From: Dugong dugon | Taxonomy: Eukaryota; Chordata; Mammalia; Sirenia; Dugongidae | Direction of reading: 5' to 3' | Assembly: GCA_030035585.1 (NCBI GenBank) | Contig: CM057462.1 | Location: 137,852,734 to 137,916,733, forward strand | DNA length: 64,000 bases | Shown here: positions 60,957 to 64,000 of the stretch, one piece after another | Layout of the letters: each line of letters begins with the position of its first letter | Numbering within the stretch: position 1 is the first letter of the stretch | The notes under the pieces: generated by a model | What the model saw: only the letters and a program-made list of their open reading frames with translations | The model's database searches: none | Told to the model about the DNA's origin: nothing | Made by a program: the position numbers and the translations under genes

Positions 60957-62744
60957 ATGCTGTGTGTTAGGCAGTGTTCCAGGTCAGTGAACATGACAGA
61001 GAGGGTCTTTACTCCAAGAGTGCTTGTATTTCTAGTGTAAGGAGCACAGGTAATAGATTGGTATATAAGTCGATATATGTGATGGTTTCAGATGGTGCTG
61101 TGAGTGCTATGAAGAGATGATAGAGACTAGTGTGAGACAGGGATTGATGGGGATGTGGGAGGCCCTACGGACTGAGTGGTCAAGGAAGGCTTCCTTAAAG
61201 AGCATGGAGACCTAGAGGGCAAGAGGGAACCAGTTCTGTCAAAATCTGAATTGTGTCCCAAGTGGGGGGAGGGAGGGGCACACAAAGGTCCTGAGATAGT
61301 GACAAGCTTACCATTTTTTGCAGCTCAGAAAGAAGGCTAGTGTGGATGGAATATAATGAGCTGGGAATGGGTGATTTGAAAGGTATACTCAGGGAATTTT
61401 CACAAAGTGAGCACACCCATGTAACTTACCCAAGCACCCCTTCCCCAGATCAAGAAATAGAACATTACCAGCACCCCCTATGCCCCCTCCCATTCACTAC
61501 CCAGCTATTCGCTAAAGTAAAGTAACCATTATACTGACTTCTGACACCATAGATGAGTTTTGTCTGTTTTTGGATTTTGTATAAATGGAACCATACAGTA
61601 TGTATGTCTGGCTTCCTTCACTCAACATTATCTTTATTGTTATGCATAGCAATAGTTTGTTTATTTCTATTGCCATATAACATTCTGTTTTTTGAATATA
61701 TTGCATTTTAGTTCTGTTGATGGATATTTAAATTGTTTTCAGTTTTTGACTGTTTCTTATCTTCTGGTACACCTAGGAATAGAACAATTTGGTTTGTGTA
61801 CATTCGTGTTTAGCAGATATTACTAAACAATTTTCCAAAGTAGGTATACCAGTTTACATTCCCACCTGCAGTGGTTGGGAGTTCCAGTTTCTTCACACAC
61901 TTGCTAACACTTGGTATTGTCAGTCTTTTAAATTCAAGTCATTACATTTTGTTTGTAGTAGTAATTTTCTTTGTAGTTTTAAATTGTGTTTCCCTCGTGA
62001 CTAATAAGGTTGAGTTTCTTTTCATATATTTATTGGCCATTTATTTTTTTTCTATGTCAGTCTTGCTGGAGGTTTGTCAATTTTATAGATTTTTTTTTTT
62101 TTAAATAACTAGCTCTTTGTTTCATTGATTTTTTTTTCTCTCTCTCTCTATATATATTTAAATTTCATTGATACCTGCTGTTACGTCTATTGTTTCCTTT
62201 TACTTGCTTTGAGTTTATCTTGCTCTTCTCTTTCCAGGTTTTTGAGATGGGAGCTTAGATTATTGATTTGAGACTTACCTTTTTTACTAATGTATGCATT
62301 TAGTGCTATAGATTTCTGTCTCAGCAGTTTTGGCTGTGCCCCAACAAATTTTGATATGTTATATTTTCATTCATTTCAATGTCTCTCTTTTTTCCTTGAG
62401 ACTTCTTTGACCCATGGATTATTTTAAAGTGTGTTGTTTAGTTTCCAAGTGTTTGAGTATTTTTTTGTTATATTGATTCTTAGTTTGATTCCATTGTCAT
62501 CAGAGGAGACGCTTTGTATAATTTCAGTTATTTTAAATTTGCTGAAGTGTGTTATGGCCCAGGATATGGTCTGTCTTGGTACTTGAAAAGAAATGAAAAG
62601 AATGTGTATTCTGCTGCTGGTGGGTGCATTGTTATATAAATATTGATTTAATTCTGTTGGTTGATGGTGCTGTTGAATTCTATATCCTTGCTGATTTCCT
62701 GTCTAGATGTTCTATCAATTGTTGAGATAGGGGTGTTGAAGTAT

Positions 62745-62954
62745 TCAACAGTAGTTGTAAATTTTAATTTTTTTCCTTTTGGTTATATCAGTTTTTGTTT
62801 CACATATTTTGCAGCTGTTATTTGGTACATTCACATTTAGAATTTTAATGTCTTCTTGGTAGATTGACCCTTTAATTATTATACTACATCTCTCTTTGAT
62901 TCTTGTAATTTTTGTTGCTCGGAAATCTGCTTTCTCTGATATTAATATAACCAC
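62745..62954 (-). pseudogene. L1 ORF2 endonuclease fragment
   Basis: 69 codons matching the L1 endonuclease domain around ILISEKADFRATKI and KGSIYQEDIKILNVNVPN (typical L1: ILIS.K.DFK...KGSI.QEDI.I.N.Y.PN). The Tyr-Ala-Pro-Asn motif has become Val-Val-Pro-Asn-like here, and stops lie on both sides. Non-functional. Confidence 0.8.
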
Positions 62955-63630
62955 TGCTTCTTTCCCTTTAGTAATATATCTTTTTCTATCCTTTTACTTT
63001 CAACCAGTCTGTATTGTTACCTTTGAAGTGAGTTTCTTCTAGACAGCATATAGTTGGGGCCTGTTTTTTAATCTAGTCTGCCAGTCTCTGTCTTTTAATT
63101 GGTGTATTTAGACTATTTACATTTCATGTAATTATTTATATGTTTGGGCTTAAGTCTTTCATTTCATTTTTTGTTTTCTGTTTTCCTCTGTTTTTTGTGT
63201 CTCTATTTTCTTTTTCCTTATCTCCTGTGTGTTACTTGAGCATTTTTCAGAATTCCATTTTGATTTATCTGTAGTGTTTTTAGGCATATTTCTTTGTATA
63301 ATATTTTTTAATGGTTGCTCTAGGTATTACATTATATGTACATAACTTATCACAGTCAAAAATGTTGTCATTTTACCAGTTTTTTGTAAAGTATAAAAAT
63401 CTTACCTCTCTTTTTGTCCCTTTACCCTCCCCATTTATAATTGTCTTAAATGTTTCATCTATGAACATTTAGAATCACATCAGATAGTGTTATAATTTTC
63501 GCTTCAACCACCAAACATTATTTAGAAAACTCAAGATGAAAAGGGAAGCTGTATTGTACGTATCCATATTATTTCTTACTATGATCTTCCTGATATTCCA
63601 AGGTGCCTTCTTTTATCATTTCCTTTCTAT

Positions 63631-63948
63631 TTAGAGAAATTCCTTTAGTGATTCTTGTATGGTAGGTCTGTTGGTGACAAATTCTCTTAGTTTTCCTTCA
63701 TCTGAGAATGTCTTGAGTTCCCTTTCATTCTTGAAGAATATTTTCTCTGGATTCTGGCTTCCAGGGGTTAACAGTTCTTTCTTTTTCAGCACTTGTAAAA
63801 TGTTGTGCCACTTCCTTCTGTCCGCCATGTTCTCTGATGAGAAATCTGCTACCATTTGAATTGTTTTCCCTCCATAGGTAAGGTGTCCCTTCTCTCTCTC
63901 TGTTTTCAAGATTTTTTCATCGTCTTTAGTTTTCAGTAGTTTGACCAT
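63631..63948 (-). pseudogene. L1 ORF1 C-terminal domain fragment
   Basis: 105 open codons: VKLLKTKDDEKILKTEREKG, then ADFSSENMADRRKWHNILQV, and the end DEGKLREFVTNRPTIQESL. This is the C-terminal domain of L1 ORF1, with its own stop at 63631. Upstream sequence within the window (KSIPRH, - strand) continues the ORF1 in another frame, so at least one frameshift exists. Confidence 0.85.
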
Positions 63949-64000
63949 ATGTGTCTGGGTATAGATTTTTTGAGTTTGTCCTTTTTTTTTAGGTTTGCTC

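Larger units (their letters stand above)
61540..64000 (-). mobile_element. Decayed L1, cut by the window end
   Basis: - strand order: ORF1 C-terminus (63948-63631), ORF2 endonuclease region (~63100-62100), a small reverse transcriptase-side piece near 62085-62045 ('tataaaattgacaaacctcc', IDKP-like), then the L1 3' region to about 61540. Most of the reverse transcriptase is deleted. Readable ORF2 parts include ISEKADFRATKITRIKERCS, IIIKGSIYQEDIKILNVNV and TWKLNNTL. All frames are broken. Confidence 0.8.

Overview
This is a mammalian genomic window, almost certainly from an afrotherian, most likely a paenungulate such as an elephant. About twenty copies of the Afrotheria-type tRNA-derived SINE are scattered over both strands (consensus start like 'ggagccctggtggcacagtg', end like 'atgagtcggaattgactcga'). 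Older mammal-wide repeats (MIR, L2, MER5-type, Tigger) and L1-type LINE pieces make up most of the rest. There is no bacterial-style gene packing.

The only host gene I can support is CDC14A, a dual-specificity phosphatase, on the + strand. Six internal coding exons are present: 1390-1469, 14663-14729, 17742-17804, 31167-31254, 45716-45946 and 57897-58035. They have AG/GT borders and matching phases and give 668 nt of continuous frame. This covers about residues 104-326 of the human protein, including the catalytic HCxxGxGR signature, which is split between the last two exons. The first exons lie before the window and the C-terminal exons after it.

Layout: 1-1389 is the end of an upstream intron with an L2 fragment. 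The intron at 1470-14662 holds SINEs, an L1 split by a Tigger element, and two hAT-type MITEs. 14730-17741 is a short intron with MIR and MER5 relics. 17805-31166 is long and repeat-rich, with a 64-bp AT-rich palindrome inside a hAT relic. 31255-45715 holds several copies of one L1-type 3' tail, a local duplication cluster (37.8-40.2 kb) and a complete ERVL-MaLR provirus. 45947-57896 holds a long repeat-free stretch, a SINE with a tRNA-Gly-like head, and a near full-length 4.5-kb L1-like element that has ORF1 but almost no ORF2. 58036-64000 holds a Tigger interrupted by a SINE and a decayed L1.

The most unusual object is the element at 52376-56860 on the - strand. It is a half-L1 (HAL1-like) retrotransposon. 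Between its L1 ORF1 and a short ORF2 C-terminal stub it carries an unrecognised lysine-rich frame, open for 170 codons. Its 3' tail family is present in seven pieces here, and several copies share a second, smaller sense-strand frame that stops at the same place. Repeat family names are from memory of consensus features. No database search was possible.
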